From: Coleophoma eucalyptorum
Lineage: Eukaryota > Ascomycota > Leotiomycetes > Helotiales > Dermateaceae
Length of the DNA: 64,000 bases
Direction of reading: 5' to 3'
Assembly (NCBI GenBank): GCA_026120035.1
Contig: JALRME010000030.1
Location: 310,001 to 374,000, forward strand
Both the position numbers and the translations under genes were made by a program. A model generated the notes under the pieces. It saw only the letters and a program-made list of their open reading frames with translations, made no database searches and was not told the DNA's origin. Below are positions 23,353 through 33,876 of the stretch, piece by piece. How positions within the stretch are numbered: position 1 is the first letter of the stretch; the number at the start of each line of letters is the position of its first letter.

Positions 23353-23662
23353 ATGCCCGGCAGCAAGTATGCCTATTCTTTCAACCTTTCCTATTTCTGC
23401 TATATCCTCCATCAAAGTCTATGACTAACTATGTTCCATTAGTCCACCTCCAGACAAGACCTCCACTCAATCCATCCCTAAGCCAAGACTCACACTTGCC
23501 AAACTTTCTAGTGTGCCAAGGGGAGCGACAAGTTTAGAAGTTTATACACAAACTCCACAACGATATGAAGATATTGTGATGGGATATAAGACGATCCCAA
23601 GTACTGCGGATGTCGATAAGGAAGACTTGGTGCAGAATTCGGAAAGCACCGCGAAGTTGTAG
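23353..23662 (+). CDS. Small two-exon hypothetical protein, 77 residues
   Basis: Exon 1 (23353-23366) encodes MPGS plus two bases. The intron has donor GTATGC, a TGACTAAC branch site and a TTAG acceptor. Exon 2 (23443-23662) restores Asn and runs to TAG. The product is hydrophilic: KPRLTLAKLSSVPRGATS in the middle, then VYTQTPQRYEDIVMGYKTIP and an acidic end. There is no signal peptide, membrane helix or domain that I recognise. Support is the well-formed intron and the continuous frame after it. The opposite-strand frame 23508-23777 overlaps it but has no supporting feature. Confidence 0.45.
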
Positions 23663-23995
23663 GGCGCGAGACTTTAGATAGAAGATGGGCAGGTGCAAGC
23701 GGCGGCCTGCTCTTTATGATATTGCGAAGCGTATCTTGCGTCTGATTTAGATATTTAGAGAGAAAGTGGTTCGACACAGAACGACTATAGACTGGACATT
23801 ATCCTCGCTTAATTTTAGACTTCTCAAAGGACTGATACCCAATCAATGGGACATCACTCTAGTCGTACATTAAATCCTCCACATCAGACCCATGCGCTTG
23901 AAATACAGAAAATTTGTCAGAGCTAAAGTTGCTTGCAATACTTGGACAGTACGCCTTCAATAGCCATGTGATTCGTATCTCTCAATTGATTATCT

Positions 23996-25030
23996 TTACA
24001 GATGTATAGCTCCCAACTTCTCATTCCAGTTGCGCTCTCTGACTTCCTCATCATCCTCTTCTTGCATCGTCCTCTCTCCATCCCCAAAGGTCTTCTTGAA
24101 CAACTTATCATAACTTAACCAAACAAACCGAAACATAGAATCCATAATAGTCCCAAACCATTTCGGAAGTTTGCCCTCGTCGTCTACAAGCACCCTACTC
24201 AACCCCAACAATGGCAAGAGGATCGGGAACCAGAAGCCAAGAAAGATGTATGATCCAATCTTTTGCTTCTTTGTAGTAACTGTATAAGGTCTAATATTGT
24301 ACAGGTATCTCATGTATTCTTCAGGTAAGTGGTGTTCTTGGCCACCATCTGTGATGAGTTTCAAATATCTTGCGGAAGGCTGTGCGTAGCTGGGGTCCGG
24401 TCTTTGAATCCTGCCACCAGTGGTAGCTGTTGGGAGCGATGGGCATAAAAGAGTATGGGCCATAAAAGGCCTTGTGGTCGGGAATTCATCAATTGTCTTG
24501 GCGTCTTGCATAAGAGGATGACAGGGCACGACCACATCCTCATACGAAGCCCCGCCACCCTCTGTAGCGATAATGGTCGCATAGTCCTTCAAAGTAACTT
24601 CGTATACCACACCGACCAGCCCTTTATACCAGCGATTTTTGCGATATTTATCCGGAGGCGGCGGAGGATACGGAGCATTCATATTCCGCCATCGTGAATT
24701 CGCAAAGCATGGCTCTTTGTATGGAATACCTGCCAGGTCGAAGGTTAAGTCAAGTGTTGGGACATGGACATTGGCTGCGCTGATAGGTCTGATGCCACGA
24801 GCCCCGAGAAACGTCTCGGCCGAGAGATTCGAGCCGTATGCTAGGTATAAAACAGTAGATGTGCTGATGTCGGGTTCTGCGTAGAGGCGTGATGGAGATG
24901 TCTCTCTGATATTTGGAGCAGGTCCTTCAAAATGTGTAGCTGTGGCAGCTTCGGTGACTTGTACTTTCCGTAGAACACTGAAGAAGCGCAGTCCGCATTG
25001 ATTGCTGTCTGGTGCAGCAGTGGAAGGCAT
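23996..25030 (-). CDS. Gamma-glutamylcyclotransferase-like protein with C-terminal membrane segment
   Basis: Single exon, 344 residues from the ATG at 25030 (minus strand); upstream in-frame codons include only a GTG. The motif VLYLAYGSNLSAETF at about residues 61-75 is the substrate-loop signature (YGSN) of the GGCT-like fold. IIATEGGGASY holds a candidate catalytic Glu. Enzymes of this fold release 5-oxoproline from gamma-glutamyl peptides, and fungal relatives include GliK-type proteins of sulfur metabolite pathways. The C-terminal third is unusual for a soluble GGCT. It has a hydrophobic stretch (IGSYIFLGFWFPILLPLLGL, about residues 262-281) followed by a charged tail rich in Glu/Asp/Lys, suggesting tail-side membrane attachment. 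No biosynthetic cluster is visible around it. It diverges from BET2 across 513 bases. Confidence 0.78.
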   Translation of the reverse strand: MPSTAAPDSNQCGLRFFSVLRKVQVTEAATATHFEGPAPNIRETSPSRLYAEPDISTSTVLYLAYGSNLSAETFLGARGIRPISAANVHVPTLDLTFDLAGIPYKEPCFANSRWRNMNAPYPPPPPDKYRKNRWYKGLVGVVYEVTLKDYATIIATEGGGASYEDVVVPCHPLMQDAKTIDEFPTTRPFMAHTLLCPSLPTATTGGRIQRPDPSYAQPSARYLKLITDGGQEHHLPEEYMRYLYNIRPYTVTTKKQKIGSYIFLGFWFPILLPLLGLSRVLVDDEGKLPKWFGTIMDSMFRFVWLSYDKLFKKTFGDGERTMQEEDDEEVRERNWNEKLGAIHL

Positions 25031-25543
25031 GTTGGAAAGCAACAAGCAAGGAACAGAGTGATGGGGATCAATGGATAGAAGATCGTTGACAAGATGCCCA
25101 ATCACTTGAGGTCATCCGTACTGAAATACGGTAGTGAATTGATGCTGGAGATGAAGAAAGAAGGGAAGAGCACTCAATACATCTTGCCTCTTTGCCTATT
25201 TATGGTTGCGTCGTCGATTGCACAGTTAGCCCGACGCTCGGGCGAAATGCATCCCGATGCGAACGGCACCGATAAATGAGATGCAGGCCCAAAGATATGT
25301 TTATGGGAATGCTATACTCTGAAGCTGCAGAGAGCTGTAGGAAACCATGTCCCTTCCCAGCCGTCTCTCAGGGAGTTGAGTAGAGAGCAGGGTCGTACCT
25401 CAAGAATTAGATCCAGCATGCTCAGCATAAGCCCGATGAAGCTTCTGATTGGCTGAAAGGAGAGCTCCACCAGAATTCCCCTCCGACGACATCATCTAGG
25501 TAACAACGCGACTTCAACATCCAAACTTCCACATCTTACCAAA

Positions 25544-26764
25544 ATGTCTCTCGTCTCTGGACCTGGTCGCGCAGGCGAAACGTCGGGGAGTCTGCCCGAA
25601 GAACTTCAACTTGCCATCGAGCCACACGTCCGATACATCCAAAGCCTCGATTCGGTACGATCCTCTGTCCCATTCGCAGACTGATGGCTGACAACCAGAT
25701 CAGCGCAGAGATGAGTTGGAATACTGGTTGACAGAGCATCTGCGGCTGAATGGGCTTTACTGGGGACTGATGGCTTTGCATCTGATGGGAAGACCCGACG
25801 CGCTACCTCGAGACGAAACCATCAACTTTGTACTGTCGTGTCAACACGAAAATGGTGGATTTGGTGCGGCCCCTGGTCACGATGCTCACATGCTATATAC
25901 CGTCAGTGCGGTGCAGATCCTTGCGATGATCAATGCTCTTGATGAGCTGGAAAGGCGGGGAAGAGGGCGAGCTCAGGTGGGAAAGTGTAAGAGGTCCAGA
26001 CATGGTCGAGGGAAATCTACTGATTTTGGTGACATAGACATTGCAGGGCTTCAGAACGGACGAACGGGTACGTTTGCGGGAGACGAGTTCGGTGAAGAAG
26101 ATACACGGTTTCTCTATGGAGCCCTCAATGCCCTCTCTCTCCTCCATATGATGGATGTGGTCGATGTAAACAAAGCGGTTGACTACATTGTGTCTTGTGC
26201 CAACTTTGATGGTGGTTATGGAGTCAGTCCTGGTGCCGAATCACATTCTGGACAGATCTTCACCTGCCTTGCAGCTCTTTCCATCGCTAAGAGAATTGAC
26301 TTGGTCGATGTGGATAAACTTGGAAGATGGTTGAGCGAACGACAGGTTGAGTGTGGTGGTTTGAATGGGAGACCGGAGAAGGATGAGGATGTCTGCTATA
26401 GTTGGTGGGTTGCAAGTAGTCTTGCCATGATTGGGCGACTGCACTGGATTGATGGGGACAAATTGAAAGACTTTATCCTGAGGTGCCAGGTATGTTTCAT
26501 CAACGCTGATATTTGACGGAAGTTAACATTCAGCAGGACACCAAGATGGGTGGGTTTGCTGATCGACCTGGTGATATGGTTGACGTGTTCCACACTGCAT
26601 TTGGCTTGGGTGGACTAAGCCTACTAGCGTTCCCAGGCCTGGAGGAAGTCGATCCAGTGTAGTAAGTTGAAAAGAGCAAATGGATAGTGGAGGTGAAAGC
26701 TGACTGTGATAGTTTTTTGCCTAAGAAGATAACTGAGCAGGTGCTGAACCAACAGTCAACGTAG
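25544..26764 (+). CDS. bet2: Rab geranylgeranyltransferase (type II) beta subunit, BET2
   Basis: Predicted 357 residues from four exons: 25544-25654, 25704-26489, 26537-26661 and 26713-26764. Successive prenyltransferase alpha-alpha repeats are seen: [60 protein letters not shown], and [20 protein letters not shown]. Zinc ligands fit Asp and Cys of EDVCYSWW and His of [22 protein letters not shown] and GGLNGRPEK...CYSWW are typical of the type II rather than the farnesyl or type I enzyme. With the alpha subunit and the Rab escort protein it geranylgeranylates Rab GTPases in the cytosol. Exon 3 has a tandem CAGCAG acceptor, so one extra Gln is possible. A fourth exon restores the family-typical end ([18 protein letters not shown]); without it the protein would stop at a TAG inside GTAG|TAAG. 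Confidence 0.93.
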
Positions 26765-27826
26765 CTCTATGAGATATATGATGATTAAAGCTATTTTTGC
26801 AAGAGTGAATAACGGCAAGTGCTACTTATTGGTGGATACGTATTGAAGAAGTGTCCAAGCAATTGACCAGTCACACTGGTTATAACCTTCCTATGACCCG
26901 CTACGAAGAACATACTCCTGCCATCTAATAACCTCCTGCCAACAAATAGTGGCTGAAGGATACAAGGCAGGAGAATAGATAAACGCCGTTTAGAGTGATG
27001 GTGGCTTGTCCTGTGGCTTCTTTCGCAAATATCGGCGGCATATGGTATTATATTCTTGCCAACAGAGCAAAATATGCTTGGGATCAGTCACCCTTCAAAG
27101 GCCTGAGGCCCCCTGTATTGAAGCATTTCAATTTCAGTAGCTCTTGGTGGTCAATTGTCCCTTCTTTTCATATTTGTAATTATCGTTACCTGAGTGCTTA
27201 TTTACGCTCTAAAAAGCTCCACCGTTGAGATCCTCCGAATTTTTGCTGGTCCTAGACATTCCAAAACATCTTTGTTCTCCCAGCTCTTAATCAGACCTCT
27301 CCTTTCTTTGCGTTTTCGCCTGTTCAATCGTTCGAGTTGCCACTACTCTCCACTTCGTAAACGTCGCTTCCTCCTTTGTTACCAGCTCAACACTAGCGCA
27401 ACTTGCGCAGTTTGCTTTCGTTCAAGTTCCCAATATCTGCCACCTCTCCTTCTCCACTGCTACTGCTATCACTGAACTTCGTGGAAGGCTCCTCCAATCC
27501 AACCTGAAAGCAGCCGTACTCCATCACGGGCCTTGCTCCCATTGCTCATTCCTCTGCACAGAGTATATATCAATCATCGGAACAGAACCCTGACTAGTAA
27601 GCTACAAACAATCTATCTATCTTCATTCCTCAGTTGAGCAGCAATGTATATAACGCAGTCTTGGAGCACACAAAAACCCTGCTGTTACATCCGGGCTCCC
27701 AGCCAAAAAGCTCAATACTGCTTTATTGTGTATCTGGACCATTTCCAACAACACTGTCAGAACAGACTACTAACCATAATTCTCAGCTTTCTTAACTCAA
27801 TTGTTACTCAGTTGCTCTACAGCATC
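26765..27826. other. Intergenic and probable spliced leader of the zinc-finger gene
   Basis: No supported gene. From about 27220 the sequence is strongly C/T-rich. An in-frame ATG exists at 27644, but the stretch up to 27826 reads as low-quality protein and ends in TTACTCAG/CTACAG acceptor-like sites, so it is more likely a leader containing an intron. Confidence 0.45.
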
Positions 27827-29876
27827 ATGTTAACTATCTCCAGGAACCCAATCATGCCGAAGTCTAACTCTTCAATCCCACTCATCTGCACCCTTTGTCC
27901 AAAGAAGCCTAACTTCTCCGACCTATCTCATCTTCTTACACACATATCTTCTAAGTCTCATCTATCAAACCGATTCAAGCTTCAGATTCGGTCTCAAACA
28001 GAGCTAGAAGCTAGAGAGCAGCTCAATGTCTTTGATGAATGGTATGGCAACAATAGCCTCGAGAACCTTCTCTCGGAACGTCTTGCTATCAAGCAGGTGA
28101 AAAAAGAAGCCAAGAATAAGGAGAGGAGTAAGATACCGAAGCAAGCTAGGACAGCTGTATGTTATATATTTTCTTCGAGATTCTTTGCTGACTGTTGTCT
28201 TGCTAGGTCAAAAAAGATAACAAGCAACACAGAAAGCAGTCAAAGAAGGAGAAGAAGAGTAAGAGTGAGGTCATCATGGAAGGGGGATATACCACCAACC
28301 TTCTTGCTACAACACCAGTGTTTCGTGCCCCCGCACCTCGAATGCGTCTCTGGCCAACTTCTGCCAATGCCAGCTTCTCTTCGCCAGCCCATGACTTGCA
28401 AGACTTTGCTGGTACTGGAGCCATGTACGAAACGCCAACTCTCAGGCGTCGTATTCCCAACTTCTCCAGGCAAGAGACTCCGCATGATGAGACATTTGAT
28501 CAAAGGTAAGTCACCTGCTTCAAGCGCCTCGCCTTTCTGACAATCTGCTTTAGGTTCGAAACCCCATGGAAAGCCGACAAAAATGAGAATGCTGATATGA
28601 GCATCCCTGAGAGTGCGAAGCTCAAAGGCGTCTTTTGGCCTGGAATGAATCTCTTCGACTCAGCTACACCCGAGATGAAAAGAATGAGAAACCAGAAGAA
28701 AAATGGCTCCGTTCTACAAGGTATGATTGCAACTTCAGTTGGAATCGAGCCTCTCGAGATTAGCTATACTCCTGGTGGAGATTTCAGAACTGCGAGGAAC
28801 ATCTTCGGCCCACTTTCTACGGAGACAAGCCCGGTATGTCTACAGTCACACTCCTATTACCTATTTCCTTTTAGAATCGCCAACTGCCGCTGGATATTCA
28901 AAGCGACAATGCATAGCGTGCCCAGTTGTGGCCAGCCAATGCCGAGACCTACCTTTACTGACTCAATTATACTGTTGAGTATGCTAATTCCTGTAGAATA
29001 AGGTCCCTCTTCCATCTCCTAAGAAACGACGAACTCGAAGAGCCCCTCTGAAAGAGGTCAGCACAAATGCACGAGGCTTGCGAGCTCCTGAAGCTCGGAT
29101 GGCTGGGTCTCCTGAAAAGCGTTCAATAATCAAGAGTCGTGTAGATGCGGCACCCGCACTAAACCCATTTTTAGTGGGCTCCAAATTCATCCCAAGTGTG
29201 GAAGAGAGTGAAGAATTTCGTTTAACAGTTGGAAGCTTGGGCAAGAAACGCCGTTTCAATGTCTTCCAAGAACATTCAGAAGAAAGTCCTGGTATGTGGA
29301 TTTGAAGACACATGTAGGCCACTCTGACAATCGATAGCACGGACTGAGAGTCCACTGGAAGATTACAATCCCAACAAGTAATTCCTAGCCAGTTATGCTG
29401 CACGCGCTTCTGCTGATACCTCGCACAGATATGATTCCAATTCTCATGGCCTACACTCCTATTCCACCGAGATGAATGTCACTGCTCATTTGTCTCCAAC
29501 GCCTCTCGTCAAGCCAGTTGCTATGCGCTTTGCAGGCAAGGAGAACGGACAACATGATATGCGAGGTCTGAGACAGGCTTCTGATCTTGTCTATCCACCA
29601 CATGTCTTTTACGATCCTACGTTAAACCCGCTCTGCAACCACGGCTTTGGCCAGCCGTTCGTGTTTGCTCAAAGGCCTTTTAGCTATGAGATAGACAATA
29701 AGCCAATCATGCCAGGACTTGGTGGAGACTTCAAGCCTGGCCTGTCAACCGAGAATGCTGGTATGACTTCCCACGAAAGCTTCATTCAATCTGGGGCAAG
29801 CCCACTGCATGACTTTGTCACCAAGTCTGTAACAAAGGACGCTAGAGGTGACGGTCAGCGAGCATATCGGCTATGA
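27827..29876 (+). CDS. Uncharacterised protein with N-terminal zinc finger and C-terminal KEN box
   Basis: Predicted 563 residues from six exons: 27827-28156, 28207-28505, 28554-28833, 28997-29291, 29338-29377 and 29429-29876; all phases agree. A second plausible start is the ATG at 27854. Near the N-terminus, ICTLCPKKPNFSDLSHLLTH then ISSKSH makes a C2H2 finger of U1/matrin-like spacing (CX2CX14HX5H), with alternative His choice possible. A Lys-rich segment (KKEAKNKERSKIPKQ and KKEKKSKSE) follows and could be a nuclear signal. The middle is Pro/Ser/Arg-rich with LPSPKKRRTRRAPLKEVS. The C-terminal exon contains GKENGQ, a KEN motif used by the anaphase-promoting complex in other proteins. I do not recognise the family. 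A nuclear, possibly cell-cycle-regulated role is only an inference from these motifs. Confidence 0.7.
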
Positions 29877-31140
29877 GAACTCTTGGCTTATTTTTGCACC
29901 ACCGTTTTCTGATGTGTATTCATGGAATTCAAGAGCATTATACTCCGTTCGTATCTCTTATTCTGGGCTTCGGTTGTCGTGCCGAGACGCAATCATGATC
30001 ATCAATGGCAATAGTCTTATCAGCGGGGAATTCTTCAGTCACATTGCAACAAGGAATTTCTTTAGGTTCAGTGTATTCTTCGTGGCGTCTTGGCCCATTA
30101 GCTTTAGTATTGTGAAATGTTAGTGGCTACCAAGCATATGCCAATGGAACAATGATCTCCGTTTCTGCTCGCTTCCCTGTGGGGATTATCGCATTCGCTT
30201 CCGCCTCGACGGCTTACGTCCTAGCTCACAATGCCTCAATGCAGGCGCTGACCTTGCAAGCGTAAAGGGATCTGATTTGTGCATGACCTCAGTTGTACCT
30301 CCTTCAGGGAAGGATTTCTTGATACTTAATTGCGACCATTCCGATCACTTAAGTAAAGCCGGGTTCCACCGTTGCTGATCCAGAAAGCGGAAGTGAGAAT
30401 ACCGGCATGTGATTGGTCGACTCTATCCTACACGAAGTGACATCCTGCAATGTGAGAGTTGGCCTTTTTTATGTTTTGTGGAGGAGAAGATCATATCATG
30501 ATGGGCTTGAGCTTTCGCAAGCCTTGCTTGTCATCTAAATTTTATCAGTCCATGTCGTTGAACAAACAACGTAGAATAGAAACCCTTGTTCAGGATGATT
30601 ACGAGTAGTACTGCAGACATTGCGAGGACGTCTGCACTCCTGAATCTCAAGGCATGTACAGTACTGCGATTTTGATCTTACTCAGCTCTGTCTGAAGCTT
30701 ACTTCTCATATTTTTATATTATTTTGACCGACTATTGACTTGCAATTAGGTCGATGAATCTTCTTTGAAAGAGAGGGGCACCGAGCGGCATGCCAGGAAA
30801 AGACGGTTCGTGCACAGCAGCTCACCTGTTTTCGTTACCAGGGTTAGAGCTGACAATTTTTAGAGCTCTTGGTGTTGTAGCAAATTCTCATAAAGATGGT
30901 TCTGTTGTAGAGGATGAGTGGAATGGGTCTTGGAGTAGGGAAGGAAGTAGGTCTCCTGACCACATACGAGAGTTGTTACTGACACAGTTTTAGAGTTTCG
31001 ATCACAGAATCTCGATGTTTGTTCTCTTTTACCCTTGTGTCTACGAGGTTGCTGATTTGAAAATAGATAGAGAGGGAACGTCTTGGTATATTTCCTTTGT
31101 GAGATCTGCTCTCCGTCGAGCGCCTGTTGACAGACTGTAG
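29877..31140. other. Intergenic region expected to hold the missing first exon of the methyltransferase
   Basis: I searched this stretch for the conserved N-terminal block of LaeA-type methyltransferases (GRRYHxY...PNDExEQDR) and did not find it in any frame. An ATG frame at 30595 gives MITSSTADIARTSALLNLK before a GCATGT sequence, which could be a GC-type donor, but the following frame does not lead into the methyltransferase. Confidence 0.4.
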
Positions 31141-32213
31141 AAATCCAGCACGAGATCTGGCTCATCACTATCCAGAACAAGCCATTCCTCGCCCCATTAT
31201 CCGCGCCAGAAAGTATCCTGGACATTGGCGCTGGGACAGGAAATTGGGCTATTGAGTCCGGTATGTATCCTCAGAGTCTCTATTTTTGTTTCTACGGAGA
31301 AATGCTGAAGAAATAGCGCGGAGATACCCTAACTTGAGGATATTCGGTTGGTATGTCAACACTGCGAAGATTTTAGAGACCTTTCGTTGCTAATAATATA
31401 ATATAGTGACACTGCGTCCATTCAACCAAAGAAGTACGTTCAACACAGTCTTATGAAAGAAGCTAGAAGATCTCATCCCTTCATAGTGTTCCCACAAACT
31501 GCACGTTTTGCACCACCACCAACCTCGAAGACAGCACCAGCTGGACCTCATCCCCACAAAGCTTTGATCTAATTCACAGGCGGTGTATGGCACCATATTT
31601 CTCCGATTCCCCAAAATTCTTCGCAGCTGCCTTCCAATCCCTGAATGCAGGCGGCTACCTCGAACTACAAGACCAACTTGCGCCTCTAATTTCCATCGAC
31701 AGCTCTCTGCAAGGAACGGATCTAGAACGCTGGTCCAAGGCCTTCTGCTCAGCAGCTAGCAAGCTGGGAATCGCAATCGAGGATGTCGAGCAGTCCAAGG
31801 CTTGGATGGAGGACGCTGGGTTCGTAAATGTGAGGGAAGAGCACTTTCAGTGGCCCGTCGGGGCGTGGGCAAAAGGAGAGATTAACAAACAGATCGGAAC
31901 GCTCTGTGCGAGGAATCTGGAACTGGTCATGCAAGGTTTTGGGAGGGAGGTCTTGCTTCAGGGGTCGGGATTGAGCGCGGGTGAGGTTGGACAGTTGATC
32001 GAGGGGGCGAGGAAGGATTTGGGGAATAGGAAACTGCATTCGTTGTTTTCTGTGTGAGTTCTCCCCCCCCCCCCTCAACCCTTATTTATTGCCTTGATTA
32101 TGGTAGAGAGAGAGATAGAGAGAGTTCGCGCGGGCGCATACCTGATTACTTGAGGGCTTTGGCTGATCTTTTTGTGATATAGGATTGTGGTATATGGGAG
32201 GAAACCAGAGTGA
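31141..32213 (+). CDS. LaeA/UMTA-type SAM-dependent methyltransferase, N-terminus not found
   Basis: The supported exons are about 31141-31260, 31317-31350, 31407-31433, 31487-32053 and 32183-32213, all phase-consistent. They begin inside the family at IQHEIWLITIQNKPFLAPL. The SAM-binding motif I is SILDIGAGTGNWAIE. RRYPNLRIFGCDTASIQP follows as motif II/acidic loop, then FDLIHRRCMAPYFSD and GGYLELQDQLAPL as later core motifs. The end HSLFSVIVVYGRKPE is the normal C-terminus and needs the last small exon. Family members methylate diverse substrates or act as regulators; this copy is not LaeA itself as far as can be seen. A stop lies in frame 10 bases before the first supported exon, so an upstream exon must exist or the copy is 5'-truncated. 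Treat it as partial; it may be a pseudogene. Confidence 0.78.
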
Positions 32214-33876
32214 ATTTCGTCTGCTGGTAAAAATATTCTTTGAGATCTGTGAAAAGATTTCGTTCAACAGCTCAGGAAGTGATTCTCGAGCCACGAAGTT
32301 TAATGAATTATAATATTACGGCTGTCCTGAAGGTTGTTGTCGTGTGTCTTGTTGGGCATCAATCCTGTACGAAGCGTGCGGAGTGCGCGGAGTGCGATGC
32401 CACTTGGCGCAGCATTTTCCCTGTGATCGATCTAGCTACTTGTCAGGTAAAAGAGGACCCGGAATTTGACCAGCTCTGCTAGAAGTTGTGCTTGGGATCG
32501 CACATATAGTCTTGGTTTATCCCGCCCATTTCATGGTTTGGGCTTCCGCTCGACACGCCGCCGCGGCATCGGACCAACCCGCTGGAACATCAATGTTGGG
32601 GCATCTGTCGGAAGCAGCCATAGTCGGAAGTAATTCATGGAGAGCGGCTGTCCAAGCACCTTCCCGTTTGTCTGTGCCGAAATCGTACGTGAAATATCTT
32701 GCTGTTGCTGATTGCTTTGGTTGTCACTTCGAGCCTTTCTTTTTCACTCTGGATCTTTCGCTATCGTTTCTCGGTACCCTAAATCCCCTGGGATGGAAAT
32801 TCACTCATTTGCTTTTGCAGCTATTGTGGGTATGATCGGTGATTTGCACTGGTATGGTCTGCGTGAAGATCTCCAAACTTGGTGTCTACTTTAGGAAAAT
32901 GAAATCGTCGCATCACTGTGACTTCAGGCGAAACAGTAATAAATCATCGCTGTGACGCTGTCGATAAAGCTTGACAAAGCGGCTTGGGGGTCACGTAACG
33001 CTTCGGGTCCCACTGAGTAAATTAAGATCGCATCTTAGGATGCCCTGTAAACCATGAGCTTGTCTTTCTAATCTACAAACCCCCGGACTCCCTTGGTGCC
33101 CCCCCTCCTCCATGATCTTTCTCAAACCCGCGACGTTGAGTTCCCGGCTAAGCGACTACAGACGAACAACTACGTGAGAGTAGGGGGCCTTTCAAACTAG
33201 AGGGGGTTTCAAAAAATTAGGGTGGGTCCGCCGAAAAGTTACATCTACGGGGTTTGACATATAGATTCTCGCCAAGGATGTGCCCACTGCCGTGTTGAGA
33301 TGACAGCCTGGGATAAATTCGAATTCGTATCTCCAAGAAGATTGCCCAGTGGATTGCCTAGTCTAGATTGAAATATTAGTGAACAGTAACTGCCGAAGAT
33401 AAACCTGGGGCTCTGCGTGACGACAGCACATGCTTCGCTAGCACAGTCGCTCCTTGTGGCATTTGAGGCCGTGTACAGCAAAAACTCATCGGCAGAGCAA
33501 TTCACAAAGACAAGAAGGATGGATTTGTCATGAGTCGTTCATTCGTTCATTCATTTCGTCCTATCTACTAATTAAAGGAGTGGTATCATAATATCCCAGC
33601 CCTTTTCCATACGTCCCCAGCCATATCCCAGACCATTATCAATCTGGTCAGGTCCATCCTTCAAGGATATATATGAATCATCAACAAGGATGAATAAGAG
33701 AAATTCAAAGGGTAAAGAACGCCCAAAATGCCGCCTGCTAAAGTATCGAGAAAACAGCAAAAAAAAGCAACACAAAAACAAGAACGAGGAGGCAGGAGGT
33801 GGGTTGAGAGACGGATGGACTAAATACAAAGGTGCCACTCGATAAAAGGAAAGGAAAACTTAAGCGAAGAGAACCG
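32214..33876. other. Convergent intergenic region
   Basis: About 1.66 kb between the methyltransferase and the polarity-protein gene; no supported gene. The frame 32488-32835 starts at GTG and has no domain. A short TTCATTCG repeat lies near 33540-33560 in the probable 3' flank of the minus-strand gene. Confidence 0.5.

Noticed and set aside
30595..30651. Short ATG exon with a GC-type donor as first exon of the methyltransferase
   Set aside because: The downstream frame does not join the methyltransferase core and the encoded residues do not match the family N-terminus.
32488..32835. Plus ORF of 115 codons
   Set aside because: Starts at GTG, no domain, intergenic position.
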